From NCBI GenBank assembly GCA_023230925.1, contig JALNWK010000002.1:27595-91594 (forward strand): a stretch of 64,000 nucleotides of DNA, read 5' to 3'. The translations under genes were made by a program, and so were the position numbers. This document shows positions 35,012-42,952 of the stretch, in pieces. Positions within the stretch are counted from its first letter, which is position 1; every line of letters begins with the position of its first letter. The notes below the pieces were generated by a model. The model was not told the origin of the DNA, made no database searches, and saw nothing but the letters and a program-made list of their open reading frames with translations. The DNA is from Limnochordia bacterium (GTDB taxonomy: Bacteria; Bacillota; Limnochordia; DUMW01).

Positions 35012-35040
35012 AATGTTGTTCTCCTTTACTCCAATGGATA

Positions 35041-35412
35041 TTAGCCGAGTGTATCTACTCCTGTTACGTGCACACCTTCGACATGAATATTTACGCAAGC
35101 AACCTTAAGACCTAGCAAGGTCTCTACGGCATACTTCACCTTGGCTCGGACGTTGTTGGCCACCTCTGAAATCCGAACACCATATTGGACAATAATGTGT
35201 AGGTCAACGGTAACCAAATCCTCTTCGATCCTTACTCCAACCCCTCGGTCAACTTGTTCAAAACCCAAAAGCTCGGCTAGACCATCCTGTACGGTCTTTG
35301 AAGACATGCCAACAATACCATAGCATTCAGTGGCGGCACGACCTGCCACGGCACTGATCACTCGTTCGTTTATGGATACTTTGCCAAGTCCCGTCGAAAA
35401 AGAAGCATTCAC
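35041..35412 (-). CDS. Asp23/Gls24 family envelope-stress protein (YloU)
   Basis: A 123-residue Asp23-domain protein (GKVSINERVISAVAGRAA, ECYGIVGMSSK, VTVDLHIIVQYGVRI, VNIHVEGVHV). These proteins lie at the membrane and help cell-envelope homeostasis. Its position just upstream of the DAK gene is conserved across Firmicutes, where rpmB is usually the divergent neighbour. Confidence 0.94.
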   Translation of the reverse strand: MNASFSTGLGKVSINERVISAVAGRAATECYGIVGMSSKTVQDGLAELLGFEQVDRGVGVRIEEDLVTVDLHIIVQYGVRISEVANNVRAKVKYAVETLLGLKVACVNIHVEGVHVTGVDTLG

Positions 35413-35433
35413 TTTTTATACCTCCTAGGCAGG

Positions 35434-35634
35434 TTACTCTGCTTGGCTTTGCAACTCATTCAAGCGTTTCACAAGTAAATCAACATCGACACCATGCATC
35501 CTTGCACCGCTTTCTATACTCTCCCCCACCCCCATGCAGCCTAAGCATTCCATCCCAAATTCGGCAAACACATCTTTGGCTTTGGCGTGAGATTGCAGTG
35601 CATCAAAAATAGAGGTGTCCTTCGTGATTTTCAT
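35434..35634 (-). CDS. DUF1858 domain protein
   Basis: A 66-residue protein (MKITKDTSIFDALQSHAKAKDVF, then FGMECLGCMG). The conserved CxxC sits in the family's usual place and suggests a redox or metal-binding role. ATG at 35634 has GGAGG 8 bases upstream. It precedes asp23 by 21 bases and probably shares its transcript. Confidence 0.88.
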   Translation of the reverse strand: MKITKDTSIFDALQSHAKAKDVFAEFGMECLGCMGVGESIESGARMHGVDVDLLVKRLNELQSQAE

Positions 35635-35808
35635 TCTCAGTACCTCCAATTGGGGCCATAGCACAAAGAAAACCAGCTCCTAAGATTTATTTTATCACAC
35701 AAAAGGCCATTGTAAAGCGAAGGGCCCCACAAGCAGATGCACCACGCTCTTCTTAACTCGACGACACTACCGAGCCAACCTATACAGCAATATCAATACT
35801 TGCATCCA

Positions 35809-37908
35809 CTACGAAAGCTGGCTGGATAGAAAATACATGCCGCCCTTTTGGGGATAGCGGTGAGACAAGCCAGCATAAAAATCACCGGCAGAAATTGGCA
35901 CACTAATACTATGCTCCACACAAAAGGCCACTAAACGATCATAGAGCTGATATCCCTTTCTTTCCGGGTCATCTGCCATCTTGCCATTTTCCTCCCGCAA
36001 AACAGGTAGATCCCCAAGATGATTCTGGATAAATTCCCAAACCCATTCCTCTTCCTTGTACTCTAGTTCCGTTGGTCGGAAACTATAAGAGGTGGGCTTA
36101 AATGCAGAGACCACCAAGTTTTGCTTGATCACCTTATCCCCTGTAACCTGTTTAAAGGTTCCCTGTTTCTTATCCAGTGCACTTACATCGGCAATAAGGA
36201 AACCTGCTTCCTGCAAAGATTGCTGCAATGCATTCCATACCGCATTCTTGGAATTGTGAAAAACAATAGTGATCCACCGTCCCGGCTTGAGAACCCGGTA
36301 ATACTCCTCGAAGCAGCGCATCATCAGTTCCCGATACTCTGGTAACCCTTTCCCTTGGACCTTGTTCTCAATGGCCTCGGTTTTGTTGTTAGTAAAGATT
36401 TGAATCCATGACTCCCACAGGAAATTGAGCTCGGAATACATTAAATTGCCCCCAAAGGGAGGATCTGTGAAGATATAGTCGATGGAATCACTAGTAAATC
36501 CTAGATCGGTTGCGGAGCCACACTGACAGAAGACAGAGGTTTGGGATAATGGGACTGTGGGATATCTTCTGAGCTTGCGTCTCATGAAATCTAAAACATT
36601 GATCTCACGGGTCAAGGCACTAACATAGAGAGTGCCGGATAACTTGCTTGGCAAACCCCACGGTCGCTCCCGGTTTAAACGGGAGGAACCCTCCGCAACA
36701 GCGGTGAGAACCCATAGGGCATCAAGACACTCCCGATGGGCCTCTTGGGCGAAAGCCGCAAGGGTCATCAGGGCCCTTCTGGTATAAAAATGGTGAGCAT
36801 GGGTCAGGCCATGCGAGAGGCGAGGCTGCCTCGTACTGTGTCCTTGGGGCAGGGGATCCGTGGGAAACCAATAGGGAAAATCATAATCCTCGATGGTTTT
36901 AATCAGGTTCAGATCCTTTTCATCGGGGATCTTCTCCAAACGATTACCGTCTACGGTATAGTTGATTAACACCGGAATCTGCTTAACTTGGGTGATGTAC
37001 TGATTAATGGCCCGATCGTACCTTGACTCCAAAACGGGCTCTAGTAAACGTTTTTCTAACACCGTATGGCAATGAGGGCAGGGAAAACTTTTACATATTT
37101 TGCGGGTGGATTCATCTACCGCCACCTGCCAGAAGACAATTTCCTGGGAACAAGCAGGACAAGCAAAAACATCGGACCAGATGATATGATTAACCCATCC
37201 CTTGGTCTTTCCGTCAACATGCATAGTCTCATACATCCACCCAAGTTCTTGCTGAACCCAATCTAATATCCGATTTGCCTGTTCCTTGAAATCATTGGCC
37301 GACCGATTGTAGTGATAGGCGATAAAGGTGGCTGCTGGAGAAAGATCGTTTAGTATGGCCCATCTCGCTCCTAATCTGGAGAAAACAGAGGTTCCGCCAT
37401 TACCATCTATTCGATGGATAACCCCTTGGGAATCCGCGGTATAACCTAATGACTCAATCACAGCTTGCTCACCACATAGTTGGGCGGCAACTCCTGTCAT
37501 CCCCGATCCAGCAAACCCATCTAATACAACATCACCCGGTTCGGTATAGTGCAGAATGTAACGCATAATGGCCTTATATGGAATTTTGGTATGGTACGAA
37601 TGGGCGGTATATATCGGATCGTTTTTTCCTTCCCTTACATCCTCGGCAAAGGGTTCCTTGGAATAGACCGCATTTACAGTCTGCTTCTTATTCCCAATGA
37701 ACTCCCCAATAAAAGGATTAGGACACAGGGTGAAATGGGGCGGATCGGATAAGCGGAGAATATCCTCCGCTGATCCTTGTGGAAACCCTTCTCGCCTCAT
37801 AAACTCTGGATCCGCCAAATAGTCTGCCAGTACCCTTCGGTATCCCGTACCTTGGTTTGCGTTACCCTCGGGGATTTGTTTTACCTTAGCAAGTGAACAC
37901 ACAGACAA
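35809..37908 (-). CDS. DNA adenine/cytosine-N methyltransferase with internal zinc ribbon
   Basis: A 699-residue amino-methyltransferase. The AdoMet site is N-terminal (VVLDGFAGSGMTGVAAQLCG, about 127-146) and the catalytic DPPF is at 482-485 (IFTDPPFGGNLMYSELNFLW). Between them are a zinc ribbon with C250, C253, C277, C280 and a large target-recognition-like region. The stretch KNDPIYTAHSYHTKIPYKAIMRYIL is typical of methylases in defence loci. The C-terminal about 70 residues form an extra domain. No nuclease gene is beside it; the upstream neighbour on the same strand is a BrxF-like gene, so it may be a PglX-type BREX methylase or an orphan remnant. TTG at 37908 or GTG at 37902 are both possible starts. 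Confidence 0.85.
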   Translation of the reverse strand: MSVCSLAKVKQIPEGNANQGTGYRRVLADYLADPEFMRREGFPQGSAEDILRLSDPPHFTLCPNPFIGEFIGNKKQTVNAVYSKEPFAEDVREGKNDPIYTAHSYHTKIPYKAIMRYILHYTEPGDVVLDGFAGSGMTGVAAQLCGEQAVIESLGYTADSQGVIHRIDGNGGTSVFSRLGARWAILNDLSPAATFIAYHYNRSANDFKEQANRILDWVQQELGWMYETMHVDGKTKGWVNHIIWSDVFACPACSQEIVFWQVAVDESTRKICKSFPCPHCHTVLEKRLLEPVLESRYDRAINQYITQVKQIPVLINYTVDGNRLEKIPDEKDLNLIKTIEDYDFPYWFPTDPLPQGHSTRQPRLSHGLTHAHHFYTRRALMTLAAFAQEAHRECLDALWVLTAVAEGSSRLNRERPWGLPSKLSGTLYVSALTREINVLDFMRRKLRRYPTVPLSQTSVFCQCGSATDLGFTSDSIDYIFTDPPFGGNLMYSELNFLWESWIQIFTNNKTEAIENKVQGKGLPEYRELMMRCFEEYYRVLKPGRWITIVFHNSKNAVWNALQQSLQEAGFLIADVSALDKKQGTFKQVTGDKVIKQNLVVSAFKPTSYSFRPTELEYKEEEWVWEFIQNHLGDLPVLREENGKMADDPERKGYQLYDRLVAFCVEHSISVPISAGDFYAGLSHRYPQKGGMYFLSSQLS

Positions 37909-38011
37909 CCCTTACCCTTCCTAGCTACTAGCTGTTATTCCTGACTTTCTCATGTATTCCCCACAGACTCCAGATTCCCTGCCTCCCACCACGGGATGCA
38001 AAGTAGACCAC

Positions 38012-38046
38012 GAATAAGAAAAGAGGGCTAACACCACAAGCCCTCT
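38012..38046 (-). terminator. Terminator after the BrxF-like gene
   Basis: Minus strand AGAGGGCT-loop-AGCCCTCT then TTTTCTTATT. It separates the BrxF-like gene from the methyltransferase. Confidence 0.75.
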
Positions 38047-38072
38047 CCATCGGCAAATTATTCACAGACTAC

Positions 38073-38549
38073 TCACACTCTCTCAGGTAATACCACGTAC
38101 ACAAGATCATTGACAGGATAGCTACGATACTCAAGATTACCAGGGGAGGAATAAGTTAGGTAGTTGTTTTGAATAACGCCACGCCAAGTTGCCACGATCT
38201 GCCGAGATGTGGCAAGTCTTTGGAGGATACTGAGGGGATCTTGCCTTAATGTTGCGTCAAACAGAATCTGTGTTTGGTCCAAAAGCACAAGTTCCGAATC
38301 CAAAGAACTAATGATCTCATCGATGAACCGTGAGACATAAGCAATTCGCTGTCGTCCGGCAAAACCAACCAACCTTTTGCTTAGTTCCTCACTAATATTG
38401 ACAATGGGTGCTCCGGTCTCATCCTTAATTGCGTCCAAAACTCCTGTTTTGCTTGAATCGCTTGGGTCCACCAATAATACAAGTCGACAATCCAGCTGGC
38501 TAGTTTCCTCTATTTTGGCCATGATTTGTTCCCGAATGGATTCAGACAT
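38073..38549 (-). CDS. BrxF-like protein (BREX type 3 P-loop component) with altered Walker A
   Basis: About 158 residues from the ATG at 38549 (GGGGGAAAA just upstream). The whole length resembles BrxF as I know it: RLVLLVDPSDSSKTGVL, TGAPIVNISEELSKRL, RFIDEIISSLDSELVLLDQ, LFDATLRQDPLSILQRLA, LTYSSPGNLEYRSYPVNDL. BrxF normally has a P-loop of the form GxxGSGKT; here it reads DPSDSSKT, so nucleotide binding may be weak or lost. The Walker-B-like LVLLDQ is kept. BREX type 3 normally also needs BrxC, PglZ, a helicase and BrxA, none of which is in the window. Codons upstream to 38738 are open but look non-coding. Confidence 0.7.
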   Translation of the reverse strand: MSESIREQIMAKIEETSQLDCRLVLLVDPSDSSKTGVLDAIKDETGAPIVNISEELSKRLVGFAGRQRIAYVSRFIDEIISSLDSELVLLDQTQILFDATLRQDPLSILQRLATSRQIVATWRGVIQNNYLTYSSPGNLEYRSYPVNDLVYVVLPERV

Positions 38550-38856
38550 ATCTTTTCCCCCACAAGTCTGTTCTTGTATTAGCGGCAGTGGTGTTGAACT
38601 TATCAACGTGTGTCCGCGAACGTGCTTGGAACTAACCAAAAGTTTACCAAAATATTCTTCTTTGGTCAATGTGATACCTAAGGGCGTTCTAAATGTTAAA
38701 GACACAGGTTTATGAGCCTTTACCTTCTGTTTCCGCACTCAATCGGAGAAAACAAGACCGTCATATAGGAGCCAACTCTATGCCGGAATAGCCCTACAGA
38801 CCGGGGGACTACTCTGTAACAAGTGAGAACTCAGCGTTGATGGAACGGTTTAATAG

Positions 38857-39048
38857 GAAAACACAACACCGATTAGATATCATCAGGGGCTGAAAATGCA
38901 ACGGGCCGCAACCCTGTTGGAGCTAAGCTCAACAATGGAGGAAATCGTCCAAGTGTTGGGATACTCCTCATTACAGGCCTTTAGCCGCACCTTTAGAAAA
39001 CAGATGGGTCTATCTCACCGGGATTACTTGCGGGCGGTTAACGGCTAA
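38857..39048 (+). pseudogene. AraC-family regulator, C-terminal fragment
   Basis: After an in-frame stop at 38854-38856, the frame reads NTTPIRYHQGLKMQRAATLL, then EEIVQVLGYSSLQAFSRTF, then GLSHRDYLRAVNG and a stop. This is the second half of an AraC DNA-binding domain. The first helix-turn-helix and the sensor domain are missing, so it is a truncated remnant. Confidence 0.7.
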
Positions 39049-39169
39049 GTGGCAGTCTCTCTTTTGTGGACATCGGGCAAATCCGGCCTTGTCAAAGGAT
39101 ATACCCTATGATAAGATCACTTTGTCTATTTCTGTTGTAACGCATGTAGGAGCCAAAGGGAGTGATACT

Positions 39170-39361
39170 ATGGGCCGAAATTGCTATGTGTGCGGCAAAG
39201 GGACCACCAAGGGTTTTAATGTCAGCCATTCCAATATTAAGACCAAACGGAAAGTAAAAGCCAATCTACAACGAATCAAGATTCTTGTAGATGGATGTCC
39301 TGTACGTAAACATGTCTGCACCACATGTATCAAGAGCGACCGTATTGAACGTGCTTTATAG
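39170..39361 (+). CDS. rpmB: 50S ribosomal protein L28
   Basis: A 63-residue protein MGRNCYVCGKGTTKGFNVSH..., with two cysteine pairs (CYVC and CTTC), the zinc-binding L28 form. ATG at 39170 with GGGAGTG upstream; the longer frame to 39089 is not needed. In most Firmicutes rpmB is divergent from asp23/yloU; here about 3.5 kb of accessory genes separates them. Confidence 0.95.
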   Translation: MGRNCYVCGKGTTKGFNVSHSNIKTKRKVKANLQRIKILVDGCPVRKHVCTTCIKSDRIERAL

Positions 39362-39556
39362 AAACTCTCCGGGAGAAAGCTGGTCCGGGAGATAAGGGGT
39401 GGAATTTTGCCAACCCTTGTTGTATATTCTAATCAAGGTTGATCAAGTTTGCCTGTGTGGCAATTACTCTTGCCACGAAGCATTTTAGGGCTTGGAGGGA
39501 TTGGTCTATGACTTTTCCAAGAAGCCTTGGACTTAGGTCGTTTGTCGGTCCTTCAT

Positions 39557-39757
39557 CTATACGATGGTTCGCTTACGACTTGCGTGCTTTACAATGATGT
39601 TCGCTATGCTCATAGTACCTGCTAAGAATGCTGTGTACAGAATAGGGCTATTGGAAGTTCTCCAGTAGCCTTTCCTTGTTTTTACTACCATGACCTGTGT
39701 CTGAATGAAATATCCTGCCTTGTACAACTTCACCCATTCGTTCTTGTTTCCGAACAT
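39557..39757 (-). pseudogene. Group II intron-encoded reverse transcriptase, C-terminal fragment
   Basis: The stretch TRKGYWRTSNSPILYTAFLA matches the end of the maturase/C-terminal region of intron-encoded proteins (commonly TRKGYWR.A.SPIL). The preceding WVKLYKAGYF is roughly where NLIKLGI-type residues occur. Only about 60 codons remain and no intron domain V/VI structure was recognised. The rest of 39362-40005 shows no gene. Confidence 0.5.
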
Positions 39758-40005
39758 TTCGGGTTTCTTGCCCTTAGCTGCAAGACATCTCCGATAGCAA
39801 CCGTTACAGATGACCTTCTGTGCTCCAGAAGATGGTACTTAACCAATGAAGGGCCTATGCCCTTGCCTATAGCCCTAAGAACAGAGCATACATCGCCGGA
39901 TCACTTTGCGGTATAACGCCAAGAAAGACAAGCCAGGTTTAGCGAAGAGTGAATATAGCGGGCAGAATGTGAAAAACTATAGGTACCGAAGCGGGGTGAT
40001 GGAAA

Positions 40006-40176
40006 ATGGAAAAACCAGTTGGCTTCGAGTTCGCAAAGCTACAAACCAAGGAAGTAAACCAGTTGGAACTGCTAGAAAGGCAATTAAATAAGCAACTCGG
40101 GAAATCCAAGGACGAAATGATCATCCTGTTGGCAGTACAGCAAACTAGGCAAGAAGGAGAGAGGACACAGATATGA
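40006..40176 (+). CDS. Small coiled-coil protein upstream of spoVT
   Basis: A 56-residue ORF (MEKPVGFEFAKLQTKEVNQL, then ELLERQLNKQLGKSKDEMII, ending RTQI). ATG at 40006 has GGGGTGA 6-7 bases upstream and the stop overlaps the spoVT start as ATGA, so it is probably translated and coupled to spoVT. It is mostly one amphipathic helix. I do not recognise the family; a small regulator or adaptor for SpoVT or a kinase is conceivable but unproven. Confidence 0.6.
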   Translation: MEKPVGFEFAKLQTKEVNQLELLERQLNKQLGKSKDEMIILLAVQQTRQEGERTQI

Positions 40177-40697
40177 AAGCAACAGGCATTGTAAGACGGA
40201 TTGACAGTCTGGGTCGTATAGTAATCCCCATGGAGATCCGTAGGACACTACGGATTAGGGAAAACGACGCATTAGAAATCTTCACCGATCGCGAGGGAGA
40301 AATTATTTTTAAGAAGTACTCCCCTATAGCAGATTTAGATGAATTTGCACAAGAATATGCCGATTCCCTCTTTGAATCGACCGGTCTTTTGGCCATGATC
40401 GCAGATCGAGACGAAATCATTGCTGTAGCCGGTGGTTCGAAGAAACAGTTTATGGGTAAGAATCTGACTTCTGATGCGGAGAGATTCATTGAAGAGCGCA
40501 GAAGCCTGCTTTCCAATGACGCTGATTTTTCAGTGGTGGACGATTATTCAGTACCCCATTTGGTCATCTCCCCCATTATTCATGGCGGAGATTTGGTTGG
40601 TGCTGTGATGCTCCTATCAGAGGATAACGAGGTTTCGTCACTGGAACAGAAACTATGTGAGACAGCAGCGGACTTTCTTGCAAAGCAGCTAGGCTAA
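40173..40697 (+). CDS. spoVT: Stage V sporulation protein T (AbrB-type regulator)
   Basis: A 174-residue protein: N-terminal AbrB swapped-hairpin DNA-binding domain (MKATGIVRRIDSLGRIVIPM, EIRRTLRIRENDALEIF) and a C-terminal GAF-like domain (STGLLAMIADRDEIIAVAGG). Both match Bacillus SpoVT, which tunes SigG-dependent genes in the forespore. It is coupled to the small ORF upstream and ends at a strong hairpin. Confidence 0.95.
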   Translation: MKATGIVRRIDSLGRIVIPMEIRRTLRIRENDALEIFTDREGEIIFKKYSPIADLDEFAQEYADSLFESTGLLAMIADRDEIIAVAGGSKKQFMGKNLTSDAERFIEERRSLLSNDADFSVVDDYSVPHLVISPIIHGGDLVGAVMLLSEDNEVSSLEQKLCETAADFLAKQLG

Positions 40698-40714
40698 GAG
40701 TCGGGTAAAATATG

Positions 40715-40743
40715 AGTTGGCACCTTGGATAAAGGTGCCAACT
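40715..40743. terminator. Bidirectional hairpin between spoVT and the carbohydrate-binding gene
   Basis: Perfect 12-bp stem AGTTGGCACCTT / AAGGTGCCAACT with a 5-base loop, between convergent genes. T-runs are poor (CATATTTTA on the minus strand). Confidence 0.65.
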
Positions 40744-40760
40744 GCCGACAACACCAACTC

Positions 40761-41075
40761 TTACGAAATAGGAACAGACCAGTTTAGGCCATTGTTATTG
40801 TCCCAGTTGTTGGCACTGTCCTTGAAGCACACACTAAGAGTATCTCCACCACGGACATCTACTTGGGCTTCCCATATTTCGTTACCTACTTTATACATGG
40901 GCACTTCCGTGGGATTATACCAGTCCATTCCGTATCCACAGTGCATGTATACTTCGGTAGCACCTGATTTCGCCAATAAGCCTTTATACCTAATGTGAGC
41001 TCTGCCGCCTGAACTTACCGGCAATGGGTTAATCGCAATTCTGCCATCTATAAATACATCACCGTAGTGCACCAA
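40761..41075 (-). CDS. Stand-alone carbohydrate-binding module (CBM25/26-like)
   Basis: A 104-residue protein made of one starch-binding-type beta sandwich: AHIRYKGLLAKSGATEVYMHCGYG, then EIWEAQVDVRGGD, LSVCFKDSANNWDNNNGLNW. The CFKD...NWDNNxGxNW ending is typical of the module. No signal peptide or catalytic domain is present, so it may bind intracellular glucan or regulate a partner. TTG start at 41075 follows AAGGAGG by 6 bases, clearly better than the longer frame to 41213. Confidence 0.8.
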   Translation of the reverse strand: MVHYGDVFIDGRIAINPLPVSSGGRAHIRYKGLLAKSGATEVYMHCGYGMDWYNPTEVPMYKVGNEIWEAQVDVRGGDTLSVCFKDSANNWDNNNGLNWSVPIS

Positions 41076-41408
41076 TGAAGACCTCCTTATTGTTTGTTGT
41101 GTGCCCTCAGCCTTAATCTGTCCTAAAGGGCTGTTTTTATGACCTTTACTTCCTGGTTGAGCGGCTTCAATCATCCTATCTTGGTTTAGGGAGGTAATCC
41201 CGATGTGGAACAAGAAGCTATATTATCAACTATGACCGGGGATACTATCCTGGTAGGAGATACAAGGCAATTAGACTCTCCCTCTTTTTCAAAAAGCTTA
41301 TCATTAAGGTATGGCAGTGATAATTCCTACAACAAATCCAGAAGGGAGGAGGGTAGGCACCCCTATCCAGTGCATTTGGGTATGGCTGTGTTTACCCCGG
41401 ATAAAGCA

Positions 41409-42503
41409 ATGATTTATGATTCTATTGTAATCGGTTGTGGCCCTGCAGGCAGTACAGCACTTCGTACCATGGCAAAAGCTGGCTTGCAGGTACTTGGTTT
41501 GGAAAAGCAGGCCATTGGGCGGTATAAACCCTGTGCAGGGGCGATCTCCGGTGCTTGCCAGGATCTACTTGATCTAGATCTGGGTCACCTAATTTGTCAC
41601 GAGATCACCAGCGTTGAGCTACGTTACGATCATAAGAGATTCATTAGGGAATGGAAACAACCAGTTGCGTCTTTGGTGATGCGGGATGAGTTCGATGCCT
41701 TCTTGGCCAACCAAGCCAAGATAGCCGGAGCAACGATCCTAGAGGATACCCCCGCAACCAGTCTAGAACAACACCATGATTCTGTGATCGTCCATACAAA
41801 CAAAGGGGCTTTCACTGCAAAATCAGTGATCGCTGCCGATGGCTGTCAGGGAATTAGCCGCAGGTTACTCAAGCTGCCCAAGAGTACATGGGGGATCAGT
41901 ATTCATAGCGAAATTCCGATGATAGAGGAGTATAGACACCCAGCCCACAGACCCATTGTCTGGTTTGCCAAGCCCCAGGGGGGCTATGCTTGGTGTTTCC
42001 CAAAACGGGATTATCTCTCCTGTGGTGCAGGAACCACAAACCCGAAGTACCGTTCCCAGGTGAGAAAGTCCTTTGACGATTTCCTTACTATGCTTGGAAT
42101 TCAGACAGGGCAATCAAAATTGTGGGCACATCAACTGGCCGACGGGACCGAACGGGTGCCCTTGGTCCATGGAAGGTTACTTCTTACGGGTGATGCCGGC
42201 TCCTTAGCTGATCCTCTGTCGGGAGAGGGAATTTTGCACGCTATCTATAGCGGCCAGCAAGCAGGTCTGGCGGCAGTTAGGGCTGTGGAAAACAATGATT
42301 TTACCTTCCCCCATTACCAAAAGCAAATAGATCAATCAGCAAAGAAGATCCTAAACTCAGCGGGCACTCTGGCCAAGCTGATCCACTGGAAACCCCGTTT
42401 AACCTTTGGTTTGTGTACTAGATTTCCCTTTTTGTTTGACTATTACTTCAGCATTATCGCAGGGGAACGAACCCATCCAGGATGTCAGCTTCTGTCGTCT
42501 TAG
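41409..42503 (+). CDS. FAD-dependent oxidoreductase, geranylgeranyl-reductase family
   Basis: From MIYDSIVIGCGPAGSTALRTMA (dinucleotide-binding GxGxxG) through KPCAGAIS, VIAADGCQG and GRLLLTGDAGSLADPLSGEGI, this is a group-2 flavoprotein of the geranylgeranyl reductase family, which saturates isoprenoid chains of lipids or quinones. About 364 residues. I start at the ATG at 41409, where similarity begins; the ribosome binding site is weak, and ATG 41382 or further upstream codons to 41205 are possible. It is upstream of groESL but separated by its own promoter region. Confidence 0.85.
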   Translation: MIYDSIVIGCGPAGSTALRTMAKAGLQVLGLEKQAIGRYKPCAGAISGACQDLLDLDLGHLICHEITSVELRYDHKRFIREWKQPVASLVMRDEFDAFLANQAKIAGATILEDTPATSLEQHHDSVIVHTNKGAFTAKSVIAADGCQGISRRLLKLPKSTWGISIHSEIPMIEEYRHPAHRPIVWFAKPQGGYAWCFPKRDYLSCGAGTTNPKYRSQVRKSFDDFLTMLGIQTGQSKLWAHQLADGTERVPLVHGRLLLTGDAGSLADPLSGEGILHAIYSGQQAGLAAVRAVENNDFTFPHYQKQIDQSAKKILNSAGTLAKLIHWKPRLTFGLCTRFPFLFDYYFSIIAGERTHPGCQLLSS

Positions 42504-42527
42504 TAGAGCTTTTTCCAAAAGAACCCC

Positions 42528-42556
42528 TTGACATTCTGGAAAAATTGGTTATATTA
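42528..42556 (+). promoter_or_regulatory. groESL sigma-A promoter
   Basis: TTGACA (42528-42533), 17-base spacer, TATATT (42551-42556), immediately before the CIRCE operator. Confidence 0.88.
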
Positions 42557-42563
42557 GATTTGG

Positions 42564-42590
42564 TAGCACTCACGAACCGCGAGTGCTAAT
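42564..42590 (+). promoter_or_regulatory. CIRCE operator (HrcA binding site)
   Basis: TAGCACTC, 9 bases, GAGTGCTAA: the CIRCE inverted repeat with one change in the first base. It lies between the promoter and groES, so groESL is expected to be repressed by HrcA and induced by heat stress. Confidence 0.95.
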
Positions 42591-42631
42591 AACAGCCATG
42601 AATTCGATCCAGTGACTAAGGAGGGAACTTT

Positions 42632-42919
42632 ATGATCAAACCTTTAGCCGACAGGGTTGTCGTAAAACCACTAGAAGAAGAAGAAAAAACCACAAGCGGT
42701 ATTGTAATACCGGATACGGCAAAGGAGAAGCCTCAACAGGGAACTGTAGTCGCAGTTGGTCCTGGTCGAGTTTCCGACTCGGGCAAAACTGTCCCCGTAG
42801 ATGTTAAGGTGGACGACGTCGTAATCTATGCTAAGTACGGCGGAACCGAAGTCAAAATCGACGGCGAGGAATACCTGATACTTAAGGAAAGTGACATACT
42901 AGCAGTTAAGACCAATTAA
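42632..42919 (+). CDS. groES: Co-chaperonin GroES
   Basis: A 95-residue GroES (MIKPLADRVVVKPLEEEEKT, then SGIVIPDTAKEKPQQGTVVA and YAKYGGTEVKIDGEEYLIL). The mobile loop is intact. AGGAGGG precedes the ATG. It caps the GroEL chamber and is cotranscribed with groEL, 33 bases downstream. Confidence 0.98.
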   Translation: MIKPLADRVVVKPLEEEEKTTSGIVIPDTAKEKPQQGTVVAVGPGRVSDSGKTVPVDVKVDDVVIYAKYGGTEVKIDGEEYLILKESDILAVKTN

Positions 42920-42952
42920 TTACAGATTGTCTTTCGAAGGAGGTCGAGTCTG

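Noticed and set aside
38550..38738. Longer N-terminus for the BrxF-like protein.
   Set aside because: BrxF similarity begins at the ATG at 38549, which has its own ribosome binding site; the upstream codons look random.
35670..38800. Considered an ordinary restriction-modification system around the methyltransferase.
   Set aside because: No restriction endonuclease or specificity gene is adjacent; the neighbour is BrxF-like.
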